Part shown: positions 1 to 6,350 of the stretch, one piece after another | How positions within the stretch are numbered: position 1 is the first letter of the stretch | Layout of the letters: each line of letters begins with the position of its first letter | NCBI GenBank assembly: GCA_030042755.1 | Contig: JASHZC010000348.1 | Span: 1-6,356 of the forward strand | Length of the DNA: 6,356 bases | Reading direction: 5' to 3' | Origin: Vulcanimicrobiota bacterium | Lineage (GTDB): Bacteria > Eremiobacterota > Eremiobacteria > Baltobacterales > Baltobacteraceae | Translations under genes and position numbers: made by a program | Notes under the pieces: model-generated | Databases searched by the model: none | The model's input: only the letters and a program-made list of their open reading frames with translations | Told to the model about the DNA's origin: nothing

Positions 1-390
1 GGTCCGTCACGGGTCCTCGACCAAGAGATGATTGGCTGGTTCGTAGAAGGCACGCTGAACGTCCTCAAACATCACAAAGTCATTGCAGGCTCGATCGGTC
101 GAACCGGCCGCGACACCGACGTCTTTGTCGGCAACAGCGGGCACAACATTCTTTCGACCCACGGTGGATTCGTCGAATTTCTCGTCAAGCTGAACGAAAA
201 GGTTCACGTCGGCCAAAAGCTCGCCACCCAGCGCAATACGTTTGGTGAGATCGTCGCGGAATACACCAGCGGTGTAACCGGCGAAGTCGGGTCCTTACGC
301 AGCGACGCAACGGCCGAGCCCGGGACGCCGCTGGTCACCATCCTCTACAATGAGGTGCCCCAGGAAGACCCAGTCGACTTCGCGGAGTGA
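1..390 (+). CDS. Succinylglutamate desuccinylase/aspartoacylase (AstE/AspA)-family deacylase, C-terminal part (5' end outside window)
   Basis: The reading frame is open from the first base (GPSRVLDQEM...) and ends at TGA 388-390, so this is the last 129 residues of a longer protein; family members are usually about 300-350 residues. The visible part fits the family's C-terminal region. A helix and 'GTLNVLKHHKVIAG' segment leads into a lipoyl/biotinyl-like beta domain: 'GGFVEFLVKLNEKVHVGQKLA', then 'FGEIVAEYTSGVTGEVG', then a closing 'PGTPLVTIL' strand. Known members are zinc hydrolases of the M14-like fold that cleave N-acyl or N-succinyl groups from amino acids or related small molecules in the cytoplasm. 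The zinc ligands lie upstream and cannot be checked. The gene overlaps the next one by 4 bases, so the two probably form an operon. The actual substrate cannot be read from this fragment. An internal ATG at 28 is not the true start, because conserved sequence continues upstream of it. Confidence 0.8.
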   Translation, partial: GPSRVLDQEMIGWFVEGTLNVLKHHKVIAGSIGRTGRDTDVFVGNSGHNILSTHGGFVEFLVKLNEKVHVGQKLATQRNTFGEIVAEYTSGVTGEVGSLRSDATAEPGTPLVTILYNEVPQEDPVDFAE

Positions 391-1226
391 CGCGGGTGCC
401 TTCATCCACAGCGATTCGTGCGGCGCTCTACGCCAGCTTCCCGTGGTACGACCTCGCCGAGATGCATGCCGCGACGGACGAGCTTTGGAAAACGCTCGCG
501 ACCTTTTTCGCTCGTATGGGACTCGAGGACGTGCCGACGCGACTCGATCGCGAACGCCCGCACGGAACCGATCACGCGGGCACGTGTTTATTCACACAAA
601 CGTGCGGCTATCCGCTCTTCACGACGGCTCGCGGGCATTTTACCGTCCTCGGCGCACCGTGCTACGGCGTTCCAGGATGTAACGGTTGGTTGCACCGCAG
701 TTACGTCGTCGTTCGCGACGAAGCACCGGTTTCCGCACTTTACCATCTCCGAGGCATGCGTTTCGCGATCAACGAGCCTGACTCGAACTCCGGGATGAAT
801 CTGCCGCGTCTGCTCTTTGCGCCGCTCGCGCGCGGCGGCCGATTCTTCGCGGAAACGATCGTCACGGGAAGTCATGAGGCGAGTGCCGCGCACGTGAGCG
901 ACGGGCGAGCCGATGCCGCTGCGCTCGATTGCGTCACGCTCGCGCTATTGCGGCGTTACCGCCCGGACGCGGTCGCGCGCTTGCGTATCGTCGCCGAGAC
1001 GGTCTTAACGCCTGCGCCTCCACTCGTGACCTCCTGCAACACGACGGCCCGCGACGTCGCAGCGCTACGGCTCGCCCTGCGTGAGTTCATGCGAGATCGA
1101 CGCTACGCAGAGTTGCGCGACGCGCTGTTCCTTGCCGACATCAACTGCTGCGACGAGGATACGTACGATGTCGTAATGGACTGCGAGCGCGAGGCGCAAC
1201 GCCTTGGCTATCCCGACCTCACTTAG
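387..1226 (+). CDS. PhnD-like phosphate/phosphonate-type substrate-binding protein without signal peptide
   Basis: This 279-residue protein resembles the PhnD/SsuA/transferrin-type periplasmic-binding fold of phosphate/phosphite/phosphonate ABC transporters. Family-like segments are 'SFPWYDLAEMHAATDELW' (17-34), 'QTCGYPL' (71-77), 'APCYGVPGCNG' (90-100), 'RSYVVVR' (104-110), 'AINEPDSNSGMN' (127-138), 'TGSHEASAAHV' (160-170) and 'ADAAALDCVTLALLRRYRP' (175-193). There is no signal peptide, lipobox or membrane segment, so it is probably cytoplasmic and may bind a ligand rather than feed a transporter; no permease or ATPase gene is visible. The longest start, GTG 387, overlaps the upstream stop as GTGA, which suggests translational coupling. 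An in-frame GTG at 396 has GGAG (384-387) 8 bases upstream and is an equally good start. The Cys-rich tail 'DINCCDEDTYDVVMDCE' (251-267) has no function I can assign. The 3' end overlaps the convergent small gene by 8 bases. Confidence 0.82.
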   Translation: MTRVPSSTAIRAALYASFPWYDLAEMHAATDELWKTLATFFARMGLEDVPTRLDRERPHGTDHAGTCLFTQTCGYPLFTTARGHFTVLGAPCYGVPGCNGWLHRSYVVVRDEAPVSALYHLRGMRFAINEPDSNSGMNLPRLLFAPLARGGRFFAETIVTGSHEASAAHVSDGRADAAALDCVTLALLRRYRPDAVARLRIVAETVLTPAPPLVTSCNTTARDVAALRLALREFMRDRRYAELRDALFLADINCCDEDTYDVVMDCEREAQRLGYPDLT

Positions 1227-1458
1227 TTGCGGCAGGATCTCCGGATGCGTCCTCGATCATCGTGATCTGATCGCCGCCATGGATGATTTCGCGAACGGCG
1301 CTTTCACCCTTGCGAATCGGATCGGAGACGATTGCGTAGTGCCGGTGACCGTGCCCCGACTCGTCGGAGGCATGGAGAACGCCGGCGAGCACGCGCCGGT
1401 CAGCTAAAGTAACGCGCACGGCTTTGCCGAGAAAGGGTTTAATCTCTTGATCGGTCAT
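1219..1458 (-). CDS. Small conserved-looking hypothetical protein, possibly Sm-like/SH3-barrel fold
   Basis: This 79-residue protein starts at ATG 1458-1456 and stops at TGA 1221-1219. The N-terminal segment 'FLGKAVRVTLADRRVLAGVL' (residues 9-28) has the pattern of the first two strands of an LSm/Sm-like small barrel (G-K-x-V-x-V-x-L-x-D-x-R-x-L-x-G-x-L). It is followed by a His-rich 'ESGHGHRHYAIVSDPI' stretch and a last strand 'IIHGGDQITMIEDASG'. The balanced composition and the strand pattern make it a more plausible gene than the opposite frame. The Shine-Dalgarno is weak: only GAAAG lies close upstream. The gene converges on the PhnD-like gene and overlaps its last 8 bases. It has no signal peptide or membrane segment. 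I do not recognise a named family, and the Sm-like reading is an inference from pattern only. RNA binding is possible but unsupported by any specific residue. Confidence 0.6.
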   Translation of the reverse strand: MTDQEIKPFLGKAVRVTLADRRVLAGVLHASDESGHGHRHYAIVSDPIRKGESAVREIIHGGDQITMIEDASGDPAATK

Positions 1459-1571
1459 GCTTTCGAAATCGCCCGCGAGTGGCCAGAGGTTGCGCCCCGC
1501 GGTCCAGTTTCCGAACCGAATGCGCGAGCCGCCGCGAGCGGGACGGCCGCCGCGCTAGGCCGCCGCCTGAT

Positions 1572-1853
1572 GTGGACGACAAGGGCAGGCTCGTCTCCGG
1601 CGCGCCCATATCGGTCGTTGCACTTTACGCGAATCAGACGGTAGAAAAGACCCAATCCGGGTCGGATGGTTCGTTCCACTTTACGGACCTTGCCCCGGGC
1701 ACCTACGGTTTGGAAGCTACAACCGAGTCAGGTTGCGCATATTCTGACCCAATCCGCGTGGACGTCGGTTTTACGACCGCCGTAAGCCTTCGATTGGTAA
1801 AGGGGTTGTGCCAAAACGCGATCTCGCTAGGCCGCCCCGCAGCTCAGCCCTAA
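1572..1853 (+). pseudogene. Carboxypeptidase-regulatory-like (transthyretin/CNA-B-type) domain, apparently 5'-truncated
   Basis: The frame is open from about 1479 to TAA 1851-1853. Only the part from about 1572 looks like protein: 'VDDKGRLVSGAPISVVALY', then 'SGSDGSFHFTDLAPGTYGLE', 'ATTESGCAYSDPIRVDVG' and 'FTTAVSLRLVKG'. This is the usual order of the carboxypeptidase regulatory-like beta-sandwich domain, with the hallmark G-x-F-x-F-x-x-L-x-P-G-x-Y. Such domains normally sit at the N-terminus of TonB-dependent receptors or in secreted proteins, behind a signal peptide. Here there is no signal peptide, the residues before 1572 are Arg-rich low-quality sequence (1479-1571), and the protein stops about 10 residues after the domain. 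No Shine-Dalgarno precedes GTG 1479 or GTG 1572. I therefore read it as a remnant or truncated gene. A short intact cytosolic or unconventional single-domain protein is the alternative. Confidence 0.5.
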
Positions 1854-2006
1854 CGCAAAATAGGTGATCGGCGAACCCAATCTGGGCAACTCTGCGGAGG
1901 CCGGACGGGCGGCGCGCGCCCTATCATCTCGCAAGGGCTCTGGATAAGCGCCGTTGCCGCTGTGGGCAAGGTCGCAAACCAAGCCCGCCACTCGCATGGT
2001 TCTAGT
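1854..2006. other. Non-coding interval upstream of the two-gene cassette
   Basis: I see no credible gene in this interval. The open frame that extends upstream from the 2022 start to 1962 has no ribosome binding site and poor composition. A short GC-only hairpin is possible at 1907-1921 (GGGCG, loop GCGCG, CGCCC), but no T-run follows it, so I do not call a terminator. The promoter of the downstream cassette should lie here or inside the preceding fragment. I could not identify a convincing -35/-10 pair. Confidence 0.4.
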
Positions 2007-2012
2007 AAGGAG
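2007..2012 (+). promoter_or_regulatory. Shine-Dalgarno AAGGAG fixing the start of the 81-residue gene
   Basis: AAGGAG lies 9 bases before ATG 2022. It decides in favour of this start over the upstream in-frame start at 1962, which has no comparable site. Confidence 0.8.
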
Positions 2013-2021
2013 ATCATCTCA

Positions 2022-2267
2022 ATGTTGAACGCTAAGTCGCCTGAGGTTGTGGCATTGATCGGGAAGCTCAAATCGGATCACACGCCGCTAAAAGACAGCA
2101 CCACCGTCCACGAAGACTGGAGCATCATCTTCAGTAGTAAACACTATATCCTGATCATAAAGACGGACCCGCCCCTCGATCCACCCACGAGGATGTTCGA
2201 GGTTCGCGGTAAGCAGCTTACGCAAGACAGCACAGTTGCTGACGTTGTCGCGGCTCTGAAACTCTAA
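2022..2267 (+). CDS. 81-residue protein of unknown function, first gene of a two-gene cassette
   Basis: I do not recognise this protein. The start at ATG 2022 is set by a strong AAGGAG 9 bases upstream, and the stop is TAA 2265-2267. The sequence suggests an N-terminal helix ('SPEVVALIGKLKSDH', residues 6-20), two or three beta strands ('DWSIIFSSKHYILIIKTDP' 32-50 and 'RMFEVRGKQL' 57-66) and a final helix ('TVADVVAALKL', 71-81). It has no Cys, no signal peptide and no membrane segment, so it is probably a small soluble globular protein. It lies 30 bases upstream of the 382-residue gene with no terminator between them, so the two are probably co-transcribed and may act together. A partner or regulator of that protein, or a peptide substrate of it, are possibilities that the sequence does not decide. 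Confidence 0.68.
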   Translation: MLNAKSPEVVALIGKLKSDHTPLKDSTTVHEDWSIIFSSKHYILIIKTDPPLDPPTRMFEVRGKQLTQDSTVADVVAALKL

Positions 2268-2280
2268 AGGCAGACTGGAG

Positions 2281-2289
2281 GGGGAGGTG
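2281..2289 (+). promoter_or_regulatory. Strong purine-rich ribosome binding site of the 382-residue gene
   Basis: GGGGAGGTG contains GGAGGTG (2283-2289), an almost ideal anti-16S complement, 8 bases before ATG 2298. It supports 2298 as the start. A second in-frame ATG at 2316 has only GAGG (2304-2307) in front of it. Confidence 0.8.
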
Positions 2290-2297
2290 TTGACCCT

Positions 2298-3446
2298 ATG
2301 ATCGAGGCCCGCCATATGAACAGGACTTCCAGCTGCGAGGATGCCTTAGCCTCGGCGACTCAAAGTCTCGATGCGTGGCTAGTACAAAACCTGGATCATT
2401 TCTCCCCTTTCGGCTTAGAACAGGGAGACAAGCTCTGTTACAAGTTGAAAGCCTTTGACGAGCTTTGTATGTACTCGGCTATCGCCGACGAGCGCAACGG
2501 GGAAGTCCCCATTCCGCGAGAGATTCATGACTTCGTAGCGTCCGTGTGTGAGAACCCCCGCTACCTATCAACCATAGTCTCGTCGCCCCGAGAACTTCTT
2601 CTGTACATCTATCCAATCATATACATGGTGCAGAAGCAGTTGCCGTCATGGCGCGAAATGAGGGCATACGCACTATCGGTCATTTCTAGCGATCTCTACT
2701 TCTCTACCGAACGCCTTCCGTGTCGAATACTGGACTCGTTGTTCTGTCTTTGGCAGCTCGATCCGGGGAATGAGAAGTTAAGCCTCTTTGAAAACGCCTG
2801 GTCGGTCGGAAGCGGCGCGCATCCTCCCCATGCCGGCTGGAGTACCGCTACCGAGTACTATTCGTACACGCATAGCATATTCTTTGGGACGAAGTTCGGG
2901 TTAGATTCTATCAGCCATGGCCGTAACCGCGAGAACGAGAAAGGCGAGGATGCGATTGAATTGGGGATCCTCAGATTTCTCTCCGAGCAGAACATCGATC
3001 TCGCCCTCGAGCTTGTGCTGTGCCAGATGTTGCTAAATCATAAAGACGCGATCGGGGGGTTGGCGCTATGCCTCTCTCACCTCTTTGCAGATGTCAATCT
3101 TCATGGATATGTCGCCGGCCCTACACCCGTTGGCGTCGAACTTTTCAGCGACCTCGAGAAGAACTGGTTTTGCAATTATCACACCTCACTGGTCGCGGCA
3201 TTGGTCCTTCGCTACGCCCGAGCGCGGTATATGCCGGATCTACTTCATTCTCTAAAAGAACTGGAAACTTCGCAGATAAAGCTCGCTACGCTCTCAGAAG
3301 TAGGCTCCATATTTAGCCGGATGGCCTCCGCCGAAGTGACGCGCAGCGGCGCGCATGACATGCTTGTCGATGTTCGGCACAATGTTAGCCCCGAGCTGAC
3401 TCTACGAATCGAACGCCACTTAGGGGCGCTTTCGGGAGTTATCTGA
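2298..3446 (+). CDS. 382-residue cytosolic protein of unknown function, DUF6895-like by motif
   Basis: I cannot assign a function. The protein is mostly helical, has no signal peptide or clear membrane segment, and contains nine Cys residues (13, 47, 57, 84, 142, 150, 242, 258, 292). The most distinctive parts are 'ATEYYSYTHSIFFGTKFGLDS' (184-204, with His192) and 'NWFCNYHTSLVAALVLRYA' (289-307, with His295). These aromatic/His motifs recall the uncharacterised DUF6895-type proteins known from actinomycetes; that match is from memory and is tentative. 'LFADVNLHGY' (262-271) adds another polar/His site. The start at ATG 2298 is set by GGAGGTG 8 bases upstream. The gene follows the 81-residue gene by 30 bases. 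It uses ATA (6 times), TTA (5 times) and CTA codons freely, and is about 52% GC in sampled blocks against 63-68% in the neighbours, which suggests horizontal acquisition. It ends 50 bases before the convergent cyclase gene. Confidence 0.72.
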   Translation: MIEARHMNRTSSCEDALASATQSLDAWLVQNLDHFSPFGLEQGDKLCYKLKAFDELCMYSAIADERNGEVPIPREIHDFVASVCENPRYLSTIVSSPRELLLYIYPIIYMVQKQLPSWREMRAYALSVISSDLYFSTERLPCRILDSLFCLWQLDPGNEKLSLFENAWSVGSGAHPPHAGWSTATEYYSYTHSIFFGTKFGLDSISHGRNRENEKGEDAIELGILRFLSEQNIDLALELVLCQMLLNHKDAIGGLALCLSHLFADVNLHGYVAGPTPVGVELFSDLEKNWFCNYHTSLVAALVLRYARARYMPDLLHSLKELETSQIKLATLSEVGSIFSRMASAEVTRSGAHDMLVDVRHNVSPELTLRIERHLGALSGVI

Positions 3447-3496
3447 GCGGAATCTGGCTGGAGGGCTCGAGCTTTGGCAAGTGAAAGCGGCGTCGC

Positions 3497-6268
3497 TCAG
3501 CTTGTAACTCGCAGCGTCTCATCAATCGCGCGATCGGTAGTCCAAGTAGCGCCTTCGGCAGCGAGCGAATCGATCTCCGCACCGTTCAGGCGCCTGGCAA
3601 GAGCTTCGGCGAGCCGCTCGCGGCCCCAGCGCTCGGTGCGCTCGCGCTCGACTTCCAGCGCGTTATACTGAGCATCTACGTAGCCCGTCAGACGGGCAGC
3701 CAGAGCTGCGTCGCCGTCAAGCGCTTCGAGCAGCGCAGCGTGTTGGCAGCCGATCGCGATCCCATATTGATTCTGTTCTTCACGCGCGCCGCGCAGCCCA
3801 TCTCCTACCGCAGCGCGCGCCTCTTGTACTTTTCCGCGCGCGATCCGGTAGGCCGCGCTGTTTAACAACGTCAAGGCCGCTATCGGGATCCCGGCAACGC
3901 GTTTCAGATCGGTACGTATCTCGAGTGTTTCATTGAGAAGCTGCTCGGCGCGGTCGGCGTGTCCCTCGGCAAATTCCAGTTCCGCAAGGTTACTGAGCGT
4001 TAAGGCGGTTGCGAGTTCATCGCCGAGCGCTCGGTATGCTGCCAGCGCTTGGATATGTACCTCGCGGCTGGAAGCTTCGCCCAGTCCCGTTTGGATATTC
4101 GCGGACATTTGAAGCGCGTTGACTTCGCTCCACGCGTGGCCGCAAGCGCGTGCCGTGGCCAGCGCTTGCGCGGCGTCTCGTTCGGCCTGCTCCAGGTGCC
4201 CCATCTGAAAGTTCGCGAATGCGAGTTGAGTGAGTGCGCGCGCCGCGCCGCGCGCATCGCCTGCGGCCTCGTAGAGCGCGAGTGCACGCTGCGCGTGCCC
4301 GAGTTTTGCCTTGCCGCTCGAGAGAAGGCCGAGCGCGTACCACAGCCGCGCGGCAACGCCGGGAATTGCGGCCTCGTCGACGCGCTCGCGTGCGGCGTTG
4401 CACCAGTACCGTCCTTCCACCGCCAGGCCGCGGTTCCATAAATAGCCCAACCCGCCGGCGATCCTACCAGCAACCGGCGCGCGTTCGGGTTGCGCGAGAC
4501 TCCACTGCAGCGCCGCGCGATAGTTATCGAGATCGCGCTGCACTTCGACGACCCATGCAATGGTGGAACCGCTACCGTGCCGTTCGTCCGCCGCCTGCGC
4601 CTGCTCGGCAAAATACGCTCCATGCCGGGCCGCCAACGCTTCTCGCTGCTCGCCAAGTCTCTCCAGTGCGTAAGCGCGGGTCGATTCATTGAGCTGGTAG
4701 CGCTCCTGCTCGCCGCCGGTGCTCGCCACCACCAGCGACTTGTCGGTCAGCGAGAACAACAGTTCCCAGACGTTGCTCGCTTCGATACCGTCCCCAGTGC
4801 AAACGCGTTCGACAGCCGCCAGATCGAAGCTGCCCGCGAAGATGCCCACGCGCGCCAAGAGCTGCTGTTCGGCGGGAGTGAGCAGCTCGTAGCTCCAGCC
4901 GATGAGCGCGCTCAAGGTCTGTTGACGGGGCAACGCCGTGCGGCTGCCGCCAGTGAGCAGTTTGAAGCGTTCGTCCAAGCGTTTGGCCAGATTGGGAATT
5001 GAGAGCACGCGCACGCGCGCTGCGGCCAACTCGATCGCCAACGCAATGCCATCGAGGCGCCGGCAGATTTCGGCGACGACCGGTGCATTGTCGTCGGTAA
5101 GTACAAAGCGCGAATCGGCCTGCTGCGCCCGATCGACGAAAAGCGCAATTGCGCCGTAGCGCAACGCCTCGTCGGTCCGCAAACCGGCGATGTCGGCCGG
5201 GACGGCAAGCGTGGGGAGCCGGTGTATCGCTTCGCCGCTGATATCGAGCCCTTGGCGCGACGTCGCTAAGATGCATACGTCGGATGCCGTCGCTAGGATT
5301 GCGTCCGCAAGAGCAGCGATCGGTTCGAGGACGTGCTCACAGTTGTCGAAGATGAGCAGCAGGTGCTTGCGTCGCAACCATTCCGGGATCGCTTCGTCAA
5401 GTCGCCGCCCTTGCTGTTGGCTCATGCCGACGGCTTGCGCGACGACGCCGGCAACGAGCTCGGGATCGCCGATCGGCGCAAGATCGACGAACCAGGCGCC
5501 GTCGGGGTAGCGATCGAGTAGCTCGGCGCCGACCTGGATCGCCAGGCGCGTCTTGCCGACGCCTCCCGAGCCGACGAGCGTGAGCAAGCGATAGTGCTCC
5601 AGCAGATCTTTGACTTGCGCAACGTCTTGCTCGCGCCCAACAAAGGACGTGCGCTGAATCGGAAGATTGTTGGGCAGCGTGTCCAACGAGCGCAGCGGCG
5701 GAAACTGGTTCGGCAGCCCAACGATATCGAGTTGCCAGACGTGTTCGGGCGCGGTGAGATCCTTGAGCCGCGCAAAACCCAGATCGCGCAAGCTGCCGTT
5801 TGGCGGGATCTCCTTCTGCAACAGATCAGCGGCGACCCCGGAGATCAGCACCTGACCCCCGTGCGCGATCGCGAGTAGTCGCGCGACGCGATTGACGGTG
5901 GGACCAAAGAAGTCGCTGTCACGCTCGGTGCTTTCTCCGGCATGCAGTGCCATGCGCACGCGAAGGCCCTCGACCGCCGAGAAATCTTCTTCTTGCAACG
6001 CGAGCTGCGCGTTGAGAGCAGCCGCGATCGCACCAGGCACCGTGGTAAAGACCGCGCAGAAGGCATCGCCGATCGTCTTGAAGACGTAGCCGCCGTTGCT
6101 CTCGATGGCGGCGCGCACCAGCAAATCATGGCGCGCTAACGACGTCTCCATTGCCTCGCGATGGGTTTCCCATCGCTGCGTGCTGCCTTCGATATCCGAA
6201 AACAGAAAGGCCACCTTGCCGCTCGGGCGAGCCGAAATCGACTCCGCCTGCGTCGCCATGTGCGGCAT
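3497..6268 (-). CDS. Class III adenylate/guanylate cyclase fused to STAND (NB-ARC-like) ATPase and TPR repeats
   Basis: This is an intact 923-residue signalling protein. Residues about 17-180 form a class III nucleotidyl cyclase: metal-binding Asp25 (FLFSDIEGST) and Asp68 (KTIGDAF), base-recognition Lys64 and Asp119 (DFFGPTVN), and transition-state Asn126 and Arg130 are all present. The Lys/Asp pair favours ATP, so cAMP is the likely product. Residues about 205-480 form a STAND ATPase with 'FVGRE' (209-213), Walker A 'GSGGVGKT' (233-240), Walker B-like 'LLLIFDNCEH' (303-312), sensor 'ATSR' (335-338) and 'LDGIALAIELAA' (405-416). Residues about 480-870 are helical, with TPR-like repeats clearest at 640-790 and 'YQLNESTRAYALERL' at 524-538. 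There is no SARP, LuxR-type HTH or membrane segment, so output is probably through cyclase activity or protein contacts. Start ATG 6268 is uncertain: GGAGG is 19 bases away, and Met4 (6259) is an alternative. No partner gene is visible. Confidence 0.92.
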   Translation of the reverse strand: MPHMATQAESISARPSGKVAFLFSDIEGSTQRWETHREAMETSLARHDLLVRAAIESNGGYVFKTIGDAFCAVFTTVPGAIAAALNAQLALQEEDFSAVEGLRVRMALHAGESTERDSDFFGPTVNRVARLLAIAHGGQVLISGVAADLLQKEIPPNGSLRDLGFARLKDLTAPEHVWQLDIVGLPNQFPPLRSLDTLPNNLPIQRTSFVGREQDVAQVKDLLEHYRLLTLVGSGGVGKTRLAIQVGAELLDRYPDGAWFVDLAPIGDPELVAGVVAQAVGMSQQQGRRLDEAIPEWLRRKHLLLIFDNCEHVLEPIAALADAILATASDVCILATSRQGLDISGEAIHRLPTLAVPADIAGLRTDEALRYGAIALFVDRAQQADSRFVLTDDNAPVVAEICRRLDGIALAIELAAARVRVLSIPNLAKRLDERFKLLTGGSRTALPRQQTLSALIGWSYELLTPAEQQLLARVGIFAGSFDLAAVERVCTGDGIEASNVWELLFSLTDKSLVVASTGGEQERYQLNESTRAYALERLGEQREALAARHGAYFAEQAQAADERHGSGSTIAWVVEVQRDLDNYRAALQWSLAQPERAPVAGRIAGGLGYLWNRGLAVEGRYWCNAARERVDEAAIPGVAARLWYALGLLSSGKAKLGHAQRALALYEAAGDARGAARALTQLAFANFQMGHLEQAERDAAQALATARACGHAWSEVNALQMSANIQTGLGEASSREVHIQALAAYRALGDELATALTLSNLAELEFAEGHADRAEQLLNETLEIRTDLKRVAGIPIAALTLLNSAAYRIARGKVQEARAAVGDGLRGAREEQNQYGIAIGCQHAALLEALDGDAALAARLTGYVDAQYNALEVERERTERWGRERLAEALARRLNGAEIDSLAAEGATWTTDRAIDETLRVTS

Positions 6269-6329
6269 TTCGCTTTAGGGTCGCTTGCCTCCGCCGAGCA
6301 TCGCCGACGCGCCGGGACCCCAGACGGTC

Positions 6330-6350
6330 GCGCCGAACGTAGCTCGGCGC
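6330..6350. other. Short GC-rich inverted repeat upstream of the cyclase gene
   Basis: GCGCCGA (6330-6336) and TCGGCGC (6344-6350) are perfect 7-base complements around a 7-base loop (ACGTAGC). The repeat lies about 62 bases upstream of the cyclase-STAND start. No T-run follows on either strand within the window. It could be a weak stem from an upstream transcript's end, an operator-like dyad, or chance in GC-rich DNA. Confidence 0.25.

Noticed and set aside
1553..1836. 12-base direct repeat CGCTAGGCCGCC at 1553-1564 and 1825-1836 flanking the carboxypeptidase-regulatory-like fragment, as a possible insertion footprint
   Set aside because: One 12-base repeat is expected by chance in a GC-rich window of this size, and there are no terminal inverted repeats or transposase.
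1962..2021. Upstream extension of the 81-residue gene to the start at 1962 (101 residues)
   Set aside because: There is no ribosome binding site there, and the extra residues look non-coding. AAGGAG clearly serves ATG 2022.
3443..3500. CTGAGCG / CGCTCAG inverted repeat between the convergent 382-residue and cyclase genes as a bidirectional terminator
   Set aside because: The loop is 44 bases and there is no T-run on either side, so it does not look like a rho-independent terminator.
4000..4692. Long open frames on both strands inside the cyclase-STAND gene (for example 4000-4689 - and 4234-4692 +)
   Set aside because: They are Arg/Ala/Pro-rich shadow frames of a high-GC gene whose own frame carries clear domain motifs.
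5865..6035. GCGATCGC octamers resembling cyanobacterial HIP1 sites
   Set aside because: Only a couple occur, inside coding sequence of a GC-rich gene; this is not enough to suggest a cyanobacterium or a repeat family.
6275..6349. Short - strand frame ending at TAA 6277-6275 as the C-terminus of a gene upstream of the cyclase
   Set aside because: It is closed by an in-frame TAG at 6352-6350, leaving about 24 codons without a plausible start.
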